From an uncultured Eubacteriales bacterium (GTDB lineage Bacteria; Bacillota_A; Clostridia; Christensenellales; Aristaeellaceae): a stretch of DNA of 6,113 nucleotides. The position numbers and the translations under genes are program-made. Below the pieces are notes generated by a model, which worked only from the letters and a program-made list of their open reading frames with translations, was not told where the DNA came from and did not search any database. Shown one piece after another: positions 1 to 6,113 of this stretch. Numbering within the stretch: position 1 is the stretch's first letter; each line of letters starts with the position of its first letter. The DNA lies in assembly GCA_900313545.1 (NCBI GenBank), contig OMRS01000367.1:1-6113 (forward strand), written 5' to 3'.

Positions 1-694
<694 letters not shown>

Positions 695-696
695 GC

Positions 697-1098
697 ATGA
701 GTACTTTTTCCCTCACCGTCAGCACGCCCGACGGCATGCTGTACAAAGGGGACGTGCAAAGTCTCCGCTTGCGCACCATTGACGGGGATGTAGGTATTCT
801 TGCCAATCATGAGAATTATACGACGGCCATCGGTGTGGGCGAAGCCCAGATCGTGGAGCAGGACGGGACTGTTCATCGTGCCGCCTGTATCGGCGGTCTT
901 CTGTCCATGATCGATAATTCAGCCCGTGTTATCGCCACCACTTTCGAGTGGTCTGAGCAGATCGACAAGGAGCGCGCTCTTCTGGCCAAGCAGCGTGCAG
1001 AAGAACGCATTCAGGCTGCCCGCGGGGACAAGAAGGAGCTCCTTCTTGCCACCGCCAAGCTTGAGCGTGCGCTGGTCCGTCTGCAGGTGAAACAATAA
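697..1098 (+). CDS. atpC: ATP synthase F1 subunit epsilon
   Basis: Epsilon subunit of the ATP synthase central stalk; it binds gamma and the c-ring and can inhibit ATP hydrolysis. The 133-residue length is normal for the family. Residues 1-82 form the N-terminal beta sandwich, with the typical opening FSLTVSTPDGMLYKG and the GDVGILANHENYTTAI segment (residues 30-45). Residues 85-133 form the C-terminal two-helix domain, rich in Ala, Glu, Lys and Arg. The sequence IDKERA at residues 89-94 fits the I/LDxxRA ATP-binding motif described for Bacillus-type epsilon subunits, so this subunit may sense ATP. Start chosen at ATG 697 because of RBS spacing; GTG 691 would add two residues (M-S). It sits 2 nt after atpD and directly before a strong terminator, so it is the last gene of the atp operon. 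Confidence 0.96.
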   Translation: MSTFSLTVSTPDGMLYKGDVQSLRLRTIDGDVGILANHENYTTAIGVGEAQIVEQDGTVHRAACIGGLLSMIDNSARVIATTFEWSEQIDKERALLAKQRAEERIQAARGDKKELLLATAKLERALVRLQVKQ

Positions 1099-1139
1099 TC
1101 AATGCGCCGGGAGTTTTCCTCCTGGCGCATTGATTTTTT
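1099..1139 (+). terminator. Intrinsic terminator of the atp operon
   Basis: A 15-bp stem (arms 1099-1113 and 1119-1133), with one G-U pair and a five-base TTTTC loop, is followed by six T (1134-1139). It starts immediately after the atpC TAA. On the minus strand the same stem is followed by TTATTGTTT, so it may also stop transcripts arriving from the convergent udk operon, though more weakly. Confidence 0.95.
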
Positions 1140-1286
1140 CAAAGAACTCCGCAGCATCCCTGACTGCCCCGAACCGCTTACCCTGCGCATGGAAGGGGGC
1201 CGAAGCAGGGGACACCCGCATGCCCGAAAACGAGTCAGCCGTCCCGCACCGCAGGAGCGTCCAGGACGAAACGGCTTCCCGGATGA

Positions 1287-1337
1287 CAGGGAGCCTTCGG
1301 ACACACATCCCGGCTTCCGTGTCCAGAGGGCTCCCTG
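1287..1337. other. Long imperfect hairpin between convergent operons (possible terminator)
   Basis: CAGGGAGCC (1287-1295) pairs with GGCTCCCTG (1329-1337), and GGACAC (1299-1304) pairs with GTGTCC (1319-1324). The bases between them (TTC against GAG) can also pair with one G-U, giving nearly 18 bp with a single bulged A (1325) and a 14-base loop. An outer ACGAAAC (1266-1272) can pair with GTTTCGT (1340-1346). It lies 11 nt past the udk stop. On the minus strand no T-run follows the stem, so it is not a classical terminator for udk. On the plus strand a looser TTTCGTTTTC follows. It could protect the 3' end of the udk mRNA, or act as a weak second terminator. The rest of 1140-1286 shows no gene that I can support. 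Confidence 0.5.
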
Positions 1338-1348
1338 CGGTTTCGTTT

Positions 1349-1987
1349 TCAGTTCTTCTTGGACTTCTGGCCCCGGTACAGGTGCAGATCGTTGTTCACG
1401 TAGCCGGCCAGGATCTCCGTGATCTTGGCATCCTTTCCGCCGCCGGCCACAATCACATCCGCGTACTGTTCATAATTGCGGATATACTGGTCAAACATGG
1501 GCTTGACGGTGGTCACATACTGCATGGCAATGCTGTCGATGGTCCTGCCGCGCTCGTTGATGTCCCGCTGGATGCGCCGCAGCAGGCAGATATCTGATTC
1601 CACATGCATGTACAGCTTCAGGTCCATCAGGGAGCGGAGCCTGTCATCATAAAAGGCGTGGATGCCCTCCAGGATGATCACGTCATGAGGCTCCAGCACC
1701 TCATCCGTGCGGTCCGCCCGGGCATGAAGGGAATAGTCATAGCGCTTGCGGGGCACCGCCTGCCCGGACAACAGCTGCGTCACATCCCTCAGCAGCAGGT
1801 CATGATCAAAGATCCCGGGCTCGTCGTAGTTGAGGTGGCAGCGCTCCTCGAAGGTCATGTCCGGATGATCGAAGTAATAGGCATCCTGATTGATGATGAG
1901 AATGCTCTTGTTGACCATGGTGGCCAGTTCTTCCGCCAGGGTTGACTTGCCGCTGCCGCTGGCACCGCAGATACCGATAAACAACAT
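1349..1987 (-). CDS. udk: Uridine kinase
   Basis: Cytoplasmic uridine/cytidine kinase of pyrimidine salvage, making UMP or CMP from the nucleoside with ATP or GTP. The 212 residues match the family length. Visible motifs: P-loop GASGSGKST (residues 8-16), the QDAYYFD segment (34-40) with the family's conserved aspartate, NYDEPGIFDHDLLL (53-66), the nucleoside-site YDYSLHAR (83-90), VIILEGIHAFYDDRLR (103-118), the arginine-rich lid RRIQRDINERGR (137-148), QYVTTVKPM (156-164) and YADVIVAGG (175-183). The tail RGQKSKKN is basic and probably unstructured. The start is set by a strong RBS (GGAGGAG) 6 nt before the ATG. It lies 15 nt downstream of the ABC-F gene on the same strand, so the two are probably co-transcribed, and it converges on the atp operon. 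Phosphoribulokinase-like paralogues share the P-loop, but the YDY..H.R and ERGR motifs fit uridine kinase. Confidence 0.95.
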   Translation of the reverse strand: MLFIGICGASGSGKSTLAEELATMVNKSILIINQDAYYFDHPDMTFEERCHLNYDEPGIFDHDLLLRDVTQLLSGQAVPRKRYDYSLHARADRTDEVLEPHDVIILEGIHAFYDDRLRSLMDLKLYMHVESDICLLRRIQRDINERGRTIDSIAMQYVTTVKPMFDQYIRNYEQYADVIVAGGGKDAKITEILAGYVNNDLHLYRGQKSKKN

Positions 1988-1993
1988 GTTTTT

Positions 1994-2000
1994 CTCCTCC
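1994..2000 (-). promoter_or_regulatory. Ribosome binding site of udk
   Basis: GGAGGAG on the minus strand, 6 nt before the udk ATG and just after the ABC-F stop codon (2003-2005). It is close to the ideal Shine-Dalgarno sequence and much stronger than the RBS of the upstream gene, so udk should be translated independently. Confidence 0.9.
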
Positions 2001-2002
2001 GA

Positions 2003-3922
2003 TCAATTGTCCTCGCTCAGCTGTGCAAGCAGCTGTTCGGTGTTCTCCCACAGCTCATACAGAGGGTCCAGTTCCGCCCTGACCTGGCTGTACCGCTTCT
2101 GAACCTGCTCCGCCTTCGAAGAATCGGCATACAGCCCGGGATCGCCCATGCGCTCCTCCAGCTGCGACAGTTCCTCCTCCAGCGCTGAAATCTTCTTTTC
2201 CGTCTCCTGCAGTTCGGCCTTCACGCGCCGCACCTGCAGACGGCTCATGCGTTCCTTCTTTTTCTCCTTGTCCAGCTCCGTACGGGTCTTTCCGGCTTCC
2301 CGGATTTCCTCCCGGGGCTGGTTCTTCTTTTCCAGATAGTCATTGTAGTTGCCCAAGTATTCGGTAATCTGTCCCGGCATCATTTCGATGATCCGGTTGG
2401 CGATGCGGTTGATGAAATACCGGTCATGGCTGACGGTGAGGATCGTTCCCTCAAAGTCCTCCAGTGCATCCTCCAGAACCTCCCTGGAATCCATGTCCAG
2501 GTGGTTGGTGGGCTCATCCAGCAGCAGGACATTGTTCTGCTGCAGCATCAGCTCCGTCAGGGCCACGCGTCCCTTTTCTCCGCCGGAGAGGGTGGAAATC
2601 TTCTGGAAAACATCGTCCCCGGTGAACAGGAACATCCCCAGGGCGCCGCGCACATCGGACTGTTCCATCTGCGGAAAGCGGTCCCAGACGTCATCCAGGA
2701 TGTCCTTTTCCGGATGCAGACCGGCCTGGTGCTGGTCGTAGTAACCGACCTCCACATTGGCACCGAAGCGGACGCTGCCCTCATCCGGCATTTCCTGCCC
2801 CAGGATCATGCGCATCAGCGTGGTCTTTCCCACGCCGTTGGGACCGATGACGGCAATGCGGTCCCCGGCGCGCACATGAAGGTTCAGGCCCTCAAAAAGC
2901 TGCCGGGTGCCATATCGTTTTCCAAGACCCTCGACAAGCAGCACGTCCTCTCCGGTCCGCTTTCTGGCATGAAAGGAGAGCCGGATGTTCCGGGATTCAA
3001 CGGGCCGGTCGATGCGCTCCATCCGGTTCAGGGCCTTTTCACGGCTCTCCGCAGCCCTGATGGATTTTTCACGGTTGAACATGCGGTAGCGGGCGATGAT
3101 GGCCTTCTGGCGCTCGATCTCCTTCTGCTGCAGGGCATAGGCGCGCTGCCAGGCCTCATAGCGCTCGCTGCGCTGCTGGAGGTAGCGGGTATAGTTGCCG
3201 CTGTACTGTTCGCTGACCCCGCCGATGATCTCCACGATGCCGGTACACACGTTGTCCAGGAAATACCGGTCGTGTGAAATCACCAGGACCGTGCCGGGGT
3301 ACGCGCACAGATAGTTTTCCAGCCACTGAAGCGTGTCCATGTCCAGATGGTTGGTGGGCTCGTCCAGCAGCAGGACCTGCGGCTTCATCAGGAGGGTTTT
3401 GCCCAGAAACAGCCTTGCCCGCTCACCGCCGCTCAGGCTGCGCAGGGGTTGATGGTGCTGCTCCGGGGTAAACCCCAGACCGTTGAGGACTCCAAGCACC
3501 ATGCTTTTCCACGCATAGCCGTCCGCCTGCGTGAAGCGCTCCATCAGGTGGTCGTACTCCCCGAACAGGGGAGAGTCCTGCGGCGCATGCGCCATGTCGG
3601 CCTCCATCTGACGCAGCTTTTCCTCCATCCGGAAGACCGGTTCATAGACGGAGGACAGTTCCTCCCAGACCGTGCGGGGATTGCCGGTGTCCAGCATGTC
3701 CTGCTGGGCCACATACCCGATCTCCATGCCCTTTGCCATGGACAGCGTCCCCGTATCCCAGACCAGCTGACCGGCGAGGATGTTCATCAGGGTGGTTTTT
3801 CCGCAGCCGTTGACCCCCACGATGCCGATGCGTTCCCCCTGCTGGATGGTCACCGTGATGTTTTTCAGCACATCATGGATCCCGAAGGATTTCCCGAGAC
3901 CCTGTGTTGAGATGGCTATCAT
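2003..3922 (-). CDS. ABC-F family ATP-binding cassette ATPase (YdiF-type)
   Basis: Soluble ABC-F protein with two nucleotide-binding domains and no membrane segments; the family acts on the ribosome near the tRNA E-site to relieve stalled or difficult translation. 639 residues, close to B. subtilis YdiF. Domain 1: Walker A GVNGCGKTT (36-44), signature LSGGE (163-167), Walker B LLLDEPTNHLD (184-194), H-switch SHDRYF (216-221). Linker, about 246-310: a charged helical segment including FNREKSIRAAESREKAL, the P-site-tRNA-interacting region. Domain 2: GPNGVGKTT (360-368), LSGGE (445-449), LLLDEPTNHLD (466-476), SHDRYF (498-503). Residues about 533-639 are a charged coiled-coil C-terminal extension as in YdiF and Uup. 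All catalytic residues are present in both halves. The RBS is modest (GGAAG, 7 nt before ATG). First gene of an operon with udk. The linker is not obviously long, so a housekeeping role is more likely than antibiotic resistance. Confidence 0.95.
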   Translation of the reverse strand: MIAISTQGLGKSFGIHDVLKNITVTIQQGERIGIVGVNGCGKTTLMNILAGQLVWDTGTLSMAKGMEIGYVAQQDMLDTGNPRTVWEELSSVYEPVFRMEEKLRQMEADMAHAPQDSPLFGEYDHLMERFTQADGYAWKSMVLGVLNGLGFTPEQHHQPLRSLSGGERARLFLGKTLLMKPQVLLLDEPTNHLDMDTLQWLENYLCAYPGTVLVISHDRYFLDNVCTGIVEIIGGVSEQYSGNYTRYLQQRSERYEAWQRAYALQQKEIERQKAIIARYRMFNREKSIRAAESREKALNRMERIDRPVESRNIRLSFHARKRTGEDVLLVEGLGKRYGTRQLFEGLNLHVRAGDRIAVIGPNGVGKTTLMRMILGQEMPDEGSVRFGANVEVGYYDQHQAGLHPEKDILDDVWDRFPQMEQSDVRGALGMFLFTGDDVFQKISTLSGGEKGRVALTELMLQQNNVLLLDEPTNHLDMDSREVLEDALEDFEGTILTVSHDRYFINRIANRIIEMMPGQITEYLGNYNDYLEKKNQPREEIREAGKTRTELDKEKKKERMSRLQVRRVKAELQETEKKISALEEELSQLEERMGDPGLYADSSKAEQVQKRYSQVRAELDPLYELWENTEQLLAQLSEDN

Positions 3923-3929
3923 AGATTCA

Positions 3930-3934
3930 CTTCC
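3930..3934 (-). promoter_or_regulatory. Ribosome binding site of the ABC-F gene
   Basis: GGAAG on the minus strand, 7 nt before the ATG at 3920-3922. It is only a partial Shine-Dalgarno match but the spacing is good, and the next residues (ending in KSFG) match the expected N-terminus of the first ABC domain, which supports this start. Confidence 0.6.
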
Positions 3935-3953
3935 AATTCAGACGTTCAAGGGA

Positions 3954-3983
3954 ATTATACGATAGCCCCCCTGCTCAGCGCAA
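3954..3983 (-). promoter_or_regulatory. Sigma-A-type promoter of the ABC-F/udk operon
   Basis: Read on the minus strand, a perfect -10 TATAAT (3959 down to 3954) sits 18 bp from a -35 candidate TTGCGC (3983 down to 3978) that matches only the TTG half of the consensus. Transcription would start near 3947, giving a leader of about 25 nt. The -35 lies in a small inverted repeat, GCGCA-AGG-TGCGC (3978-3990). The perfect -10 makes this a good candidate despite the weak -35. Confidence 0.65.
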
Positions 3984-4019
3984 GGTGCGCCTCTTTCCGG
4001 AATTCCCCCCGCCTGGCCC

Positions 4020-4048
4020 TTGCGGGTGCCATCGAATTCGGGTATACT
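4020..4048 (+). promoter_or_regulatory. Sigma-A-type promoter of ctsR
   Basis: A -10 candidate TATACT (4043-4048, 5 of 6 to consensus) lies 17 bp after a weak -35 candidate TTGCGG (4020-4025). The start site would be near 4055, within the heptad repeat at 4051-4067, giving a short leader of about 27 nt. The arrangement is divergent from the ABC-F promoter, and the two sets of elements do not overlap. Confidence 0.6.
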
Positions 4049-4050
4049 TT

Positions 4051-4067
4051 TGTCAAAGAAAGTAAAA
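4051..4067 (+). promoter_or_regulatory. Putative CtsR operator (tandem heptad box)
   Basis: The known CtsR box is a direct repeat, RGTCAAA-NAN-RGTCAAA. Here TGTCAAA (4051-4057), spacer GAA (4058-4060) and AGTAAAA (4061-4067) match it with one mismatch in each heptad and a perfect spacer length and central A. It covers the predicted ctsR start site just downstream of the -10, where a bound repressor would block RNA polymerase. Autoregulation of ctsR is well known in Bacillota, so both position and context support the call. The A-rich second half could match partly by chance. Confidence 0.7.
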
Positions 4068-4069
4068 AC

Positions 4070-4075
4070 GAGGTG
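4070..4075 (+). promoter_or_regulatory. Ribosome binding site of ctsR
   Basis: GAGGTG, 6 nt before ATG 4082. An in-frame GTG at 4073 lies inside this RBS and so is not a credible start; this decides for ATG 4082. Confidence 0.85.
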
Positions 4076-4081
4076 AAATCC

Positions 4082-4561
4082 ATGAAAAGACTCAGCGACC
4101 TGATCGAGGAGTTCATCAAGGAACTGATGACGGGCACGGACGACACGGAAAACGCCGAAGTCGAGGTCCGCAGAAATGAACTGGCGGAACACTTCCACTG
4201 CGCCCCCTCCCAGATCAACTACGTCCTGTCCACCCGGTTCACACCGGATCACGGCTACGTGATTGAATCCCGCCGCGGAGGAGGAGGCTACATCCGCATC
4301 GTCCGTCTGGCCGCCTCAGCAAGGGAGGGTCAGCTCCATGAACTCTACCAGCGCGTGGGCACTTCCATCAGCATGCAGGACGCCCTGAGGATCATCGAAG
4401 CCCTGAAGACCGACGGACTGGTGACCCTGGAGGAGGCCCAGCTGATGTGCGCCGCCATCAATCCCGTGGCGGTTCCGCTGCCGCTGAGCATGAAGGATGC
4501 ACTGACAGCAGGAATTCTGCGCAGCATGCTGCTGTCCCTCGTCAAGCGCCGGGAAAACTGA
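4082..4561 (+). CDS. ctsR: Transcriptional repressor CtsR (class III stress genes)
   Basis: Dimeric winged-helix repressor of protein quality control genes (clpC, clpP, clpE and its own operon) in Bacillota; it senses heat through its glycine-rich wing. 159 residues, close to the usual 150-155. The N-terminal DNA-binding domain (about 1-75) starts with the typical MKRLSDLIEEFIKEL, contains the recognition helix region CAPSQINYVLSTRFTP (40-55) and the hallmark wing ESRRGGGGYIRI (62-73) with Arg65 before the tetraglycine loop. In B. subtilis the matching arginine contacts DNA and is phosphorylated by McsB. The C-terminal helical domain (about 85-159) carries the dimer and Clp-interaction region, ending in MLLSLVKR. 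A CtsR-like box lies on its promoter. The next gene on the strand is a helicase, not mcsA, mcsB or clpC, so the usual operon partners must be elsewhere or absent. Confidence 0.96.
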   Translation: MKRLSDLIEEFIKELMTGTDDTENAEVEVRRNELAEHFHCAPSQINYVLSTRFTPDHGYVIESRRGGGGYIRIVRLAASAREGQLHELYQRVGTSISMQDALRIIEALKTDGLVTLEEAQLMCAAINPVAVPLPLSMKDALTAGILRSMLLSLVKRREN

Positions 4562-4573
4562 ATGCATCCACAA

Positions 4574-4591
4574 AGTGCCTGCGCAGGCACT
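4574..4591. repeat. Perfect 18-bp palindrome between ctsR and the helicase gene
   Basis: AGTGCCTGC is followed at once by its reverse complement GCAGGCACT. In RNA this gives a 7-bp stem with a GCGC loop. No T-run follows, so it is not a normal intrinsic terminator. It begins 12 nt after the ctsR stop and ends 22 nt before the helicase ATG. It may be an mRNA processing or stability element, a partial attenuator, or the site of a dimeric DNA-binding protein. It does not resemble the CtsR heptad. Confidence 0.75.
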
Positions 4592-4600
4592 GCAGACAAA

Positions 4601-4606
4601 GGGAGA
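4601..4606 (+). promoter_or_regulatory. Ribosome binding site of the helicase gene
   Basis: GGGAGA within an AAAGGGAGAGAG purine run, 7 nt before ATG 4614; it supports that start. No convincing promoter is visible in the 52 nt after ctsR, which suggests read-through from the ctsR promoter. Confidence 0.7.
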
Positions 4607-4613
4607 GAGTCAG

Positions 4614-6113
4614 ATGAATCTGGAACAGCTCGTCAGACAACTGAAGGAGGACAGCTCCTTCATGGAGAATGTGGCCTGCTGGCACACCCTGCCGGCCAGG
4701 GAAGCCCGTACCTGTCCCTTTCCGGAGGGAATGGACCCGCAGATCGGCGATGTCCTGCACCACAAGGGCATCCACAGGCTGTACACCCACCAGGCCAGCG
4801 CCTTTGAGGCGGTCCGCCGGGGGGAGAACGTGTGCGTGGTCACGCCCACCGCCTCCGGCAAGACCCTGTGCTACAACCTGCCCGTGCTCAATGCCATTCT
4901 GGACAATCCGGACACCCGCGCCCTGTACCTTTTTCCCACCAAGGCGCTGGCTGCGGACCAGGTGGCCGAGCTTTATGACATGATCGAGTTCCTGGGCCGG
5001 GACATCAAGACCTATACCTATGACGGAGACACCCCGGCTGCCGCACGCAGGGCAGTGCGCCAGGCGGGGCATATCGTGGTGACCAATCCGGACATGCTCC
5101 ATTCCGGCATCCTGCCGCATCATACCAAATGGGTCAAGCTCTTTGAAAACCTGAAATACGTGGTCATCGATGAAATCCACGTCTACCGGGGGGTTTTCGG
5201 TTCCAACCTGGCCAACCTGATCCGCAGGCTCCATCGCCTGTGCGCCTTCTACGGGTCAGACCCCGTCTTCATCTGCTGCTCGGCCACCATCGCCAATCCC
5301 GCGGAGCTTGCCGCCACGCTGACGGGGAGGGAGATGACCCTGATTGACAACAACGGCGCGGCTTCCGGGGAAAAGCACATCGTGTTCTACAATCCGCCGG
5401 TGGTCAACCGGCAGCTGGGAATCCGCAAGTCCTCCCTTCAGGAAACCATCCGCCTCGCCTCACTCCTGGTGGACAACGACATCCCCTCCATCGTGTTCGG
5501 AAAGTCCCGTCTGACGGTGGAAGTGATCACCAGGCACCTCAAGGAGCGCGTCAGGGATCCCATCGGAAATTCCGGGCGCGTCCGGGGTTATCGGGGCGGC
5601 TACCTGCCCACCCAGCGCCGCAGCATCGAGCGCGGCCTTCGCAGCGGGGAAGTGCGCACGGTGGTGGCCACCAATGCCCTTGAACTGGGCATCGACATCG
5701 GGCAGCTGGATGCCTGCGTGCTGTGCGGATACCCGGGCACCATCGCCAGCACCTGGCAGGAAGCCGGACGCGCCGGACGCAGGCAAAGCTGCTCCCTGAC
5801 CATCCTTGTGGCCTCCTCCTCCGGACTGGACCAGTACCTCATGTCCCATCCGGAATACTTTTTCACGAGCTCCCCGGAAAATGCGCTGGTCCACCCGGAC
5901 AACCTCTATATCCTCATGAGCCACATCAAGTGCGCCGCCTTTGAGCTGCCCTTTCTGGAGGAGGAGACCTTTGCGCGGGACGTGTCCACCGGAGAGATGC
6001 TCGACTACCTGTCCGAGCAGCAGATTCTCATGAAGAGCGGCGGCCGCTACCACTGGACCGCCGAGGAATTTCCCGCGGCGGATGTCTCCCTGCGCTCGGT
6101 CAACAGCGAGAAC
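4614..6113 (+). CDS. mrfA: MrfA/YprA-type superfamily 2 DNA helicase (3' partial)
   Basis: ATP-dependent DNA helicase. The family member B. subtilis MrfA unwinds DNA in repair of mitomycin C damage. 500 codons are open to the window edge; relatives are about 750 residues, so the C-terminal zinc-binding DUF1998/MZB part is missing. Visible motifs: Q motif YTHQ (57-60), motif I TPTASGKT (77-84), Ia FPTKALAADQ (107-116), Ib TNPDML (157-162), II DEIHVYRG (186-193), III SAT (223-225), IV IVFGKSR (293-299), the family segment YRGGYLPTQRRSIE (326-339), V VATNALELGIDIG (351-363), VI QEAGRAGRR (382-390). LDQYLMSHPEYFF (405-417) and HPDNLYILMSHIKCAAFELPF in two parts (427-437, 438-447) are typical of MrfA and its close relatives. 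All core ATPase residues are intact. It starts 52 nt after ctsR, on the same strand, and is probably in its operon. The family is clear; strict orthology to mrfA is less certain without the C-terminus. Confidence 0.9.
   Translation, partial: MNLEQLVRQLKEDSSFMENVACWHTLPAREARTCPFPEGMDPQIGDVLHHKGIHRLYTHQASAFEAVRRGENVCVVTPTASGKTLCYNLPVLNAILDNPDTRALYLFPTKALAADQVAELYDMIEFLGRDIKTYTYDGDTPAAARRAVRQAGHIVVTNPDMLHSGILPHHTKWVKLFENLKYVVIDEIHVYRGVFGSNLANLIRRLHRLCAFYGSDPVFICCSATIANPAELAATLTGREMTLIDNNGAASGEKHIVFYNPPVVNRQLGIRKSSLQETIRLASLLVDNDIPSIVFGKSRLTVEVITRHLKERVRDPIGNSGRVRGYRGGYLPTQRRSIERGLRSGEVRTVVATNALELGIDIGQLDACVLCGYPGTIASTWQEAGRAGRRQSCSLTILVASSSGLDQYLMSHPEYFFTSSPENALVHPDNLYILMSHIKCAAFELPFLEEETFARDVSTGEMLDYLSEQQILMKSGGRYHWTAEEFPAADVSLRSVNSEN

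Noticed and set aside
1489..1505. Perfect CtsR half-site GGTCAAA inside udk
   Set aside because: The second heptad (GGGCTTG) matches poorly, and the site encodes conserved udk residues far from any promoter; it is chance.
1102..1597. Overlapping plus-strand open frames across the intergenic gap into udk
   Set aside because: They begin inside or just after the atp terminator, run antisense into udk and show no domain. No gene is supported in 1140-1348.
2426..3277. Open frame of 283 codons on the plus strand
   Set aside because: It lies wholly antisense to the ABC-F gene, whose motifs are all intact. It has no recognisable domain and no clear RBS; such frames are common opposite GC-rich genes.
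2003..3922. Antibiotic-resistance ABC-F (Vga/Lsa/Msr type)
   Set aside because: The C-terminal coiled coil, the ordinary-length linker and overall likeness to YdiF fit a housekeeping ABC-F better, although resistance cannot be excluded from sequence alone.
4573..4610. Terminator between ctsR and the helicase gene
   Set aside because: The palindrome has no T-run after it; the next bases are GCAGACAAAGGG, so standard intrinsic termination is unlikely.
4542..5234. Open frame of 230 codons on the minus strand
   Set aside because: It is antisense to the helicase gene across motifs I to II, which are clearly coding on the plus strand; the translation resembles no family.
5460..6053. Open frame of 197 codons on the minus strand
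   Set aside because: It is antisense to helicase motifs IV to VI. The plus-strand frame is uninterrupted and conserved, so this is a shadow.

Overview
The window is ordinary chromosomal DNA from a Bacillota (Firmicutes) bacterium with a fairly high GC content (roughly 58-60% by eye). The evidence for Bacillota is a full-length CtsR heat-shock repressor, a YdiF-type ABC-F ATPase, an MrfA/YprA-type helicase, strong GGAGG-like ribosome binding sites, and an ATP synthase epsilon subunit of the type seen in anaerobic Firmicutes. A gut-type clostridial or erysipelotrich lineage is plausible, but the sequence alone does not settle it. I see no mobile element, tRNA, rRNA or CRISPR array.

Layout. Positions 1-1098 (+) hold the end of the F1Fo ATP synthase operon: the C-terminal half of atpD and a complete atpC, closed by a very strong intrinsic terminator (1099-1139). 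A 250-base convergent intergenic region follows and contains a second long imperfect hairpin (1287-1337). Positions 1349-3922 (-) hold a two-gene operon read towards the atp genes: an ABC-F ATPase first, then uridine kinase (udk) 15 nt downstream with its own strong RBS. Positions 3923-4081 are a divergent promoter region with a consensus TATAAT box for the ABC-F operon and a TATACT promoter for ctsR. A tandem heptad matching the CtsR operator lies across the expected ctsR start site. Positions 4082-6113 (+) hold ctsR and then, 52 nt later, the first 500 codons of an MrfA-like DEAD/DEAH-box helicase that runs off the window.

How the genes relate. AtpD and AtpC are parts of the ATP synthase catalytic head and its regulatory stalk. 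The ABC-F protein is a ribosome-associated translation factor and Udk is a pyrimidine salvage enzyme; they share a transcript but no obvious pathway. The most interesting point is the ctsR neighbourhood. CtsR appears to be autoregulated through a box over its own promoter. The gene after it is a predicted DNA-repair helicase, not the usual mcsA-mcsB-clpC, and a perfect 18-bp palindrome separates the two. If co-transcribed, the helicase would come under heat/protein-stress control. This recalls the classical Bacillus ctsR operon, which carries the repair-related genes radA and disA at its far end. I see no wholly new system here; the ctsR-helicase unit is the best candidate for unusual biology.
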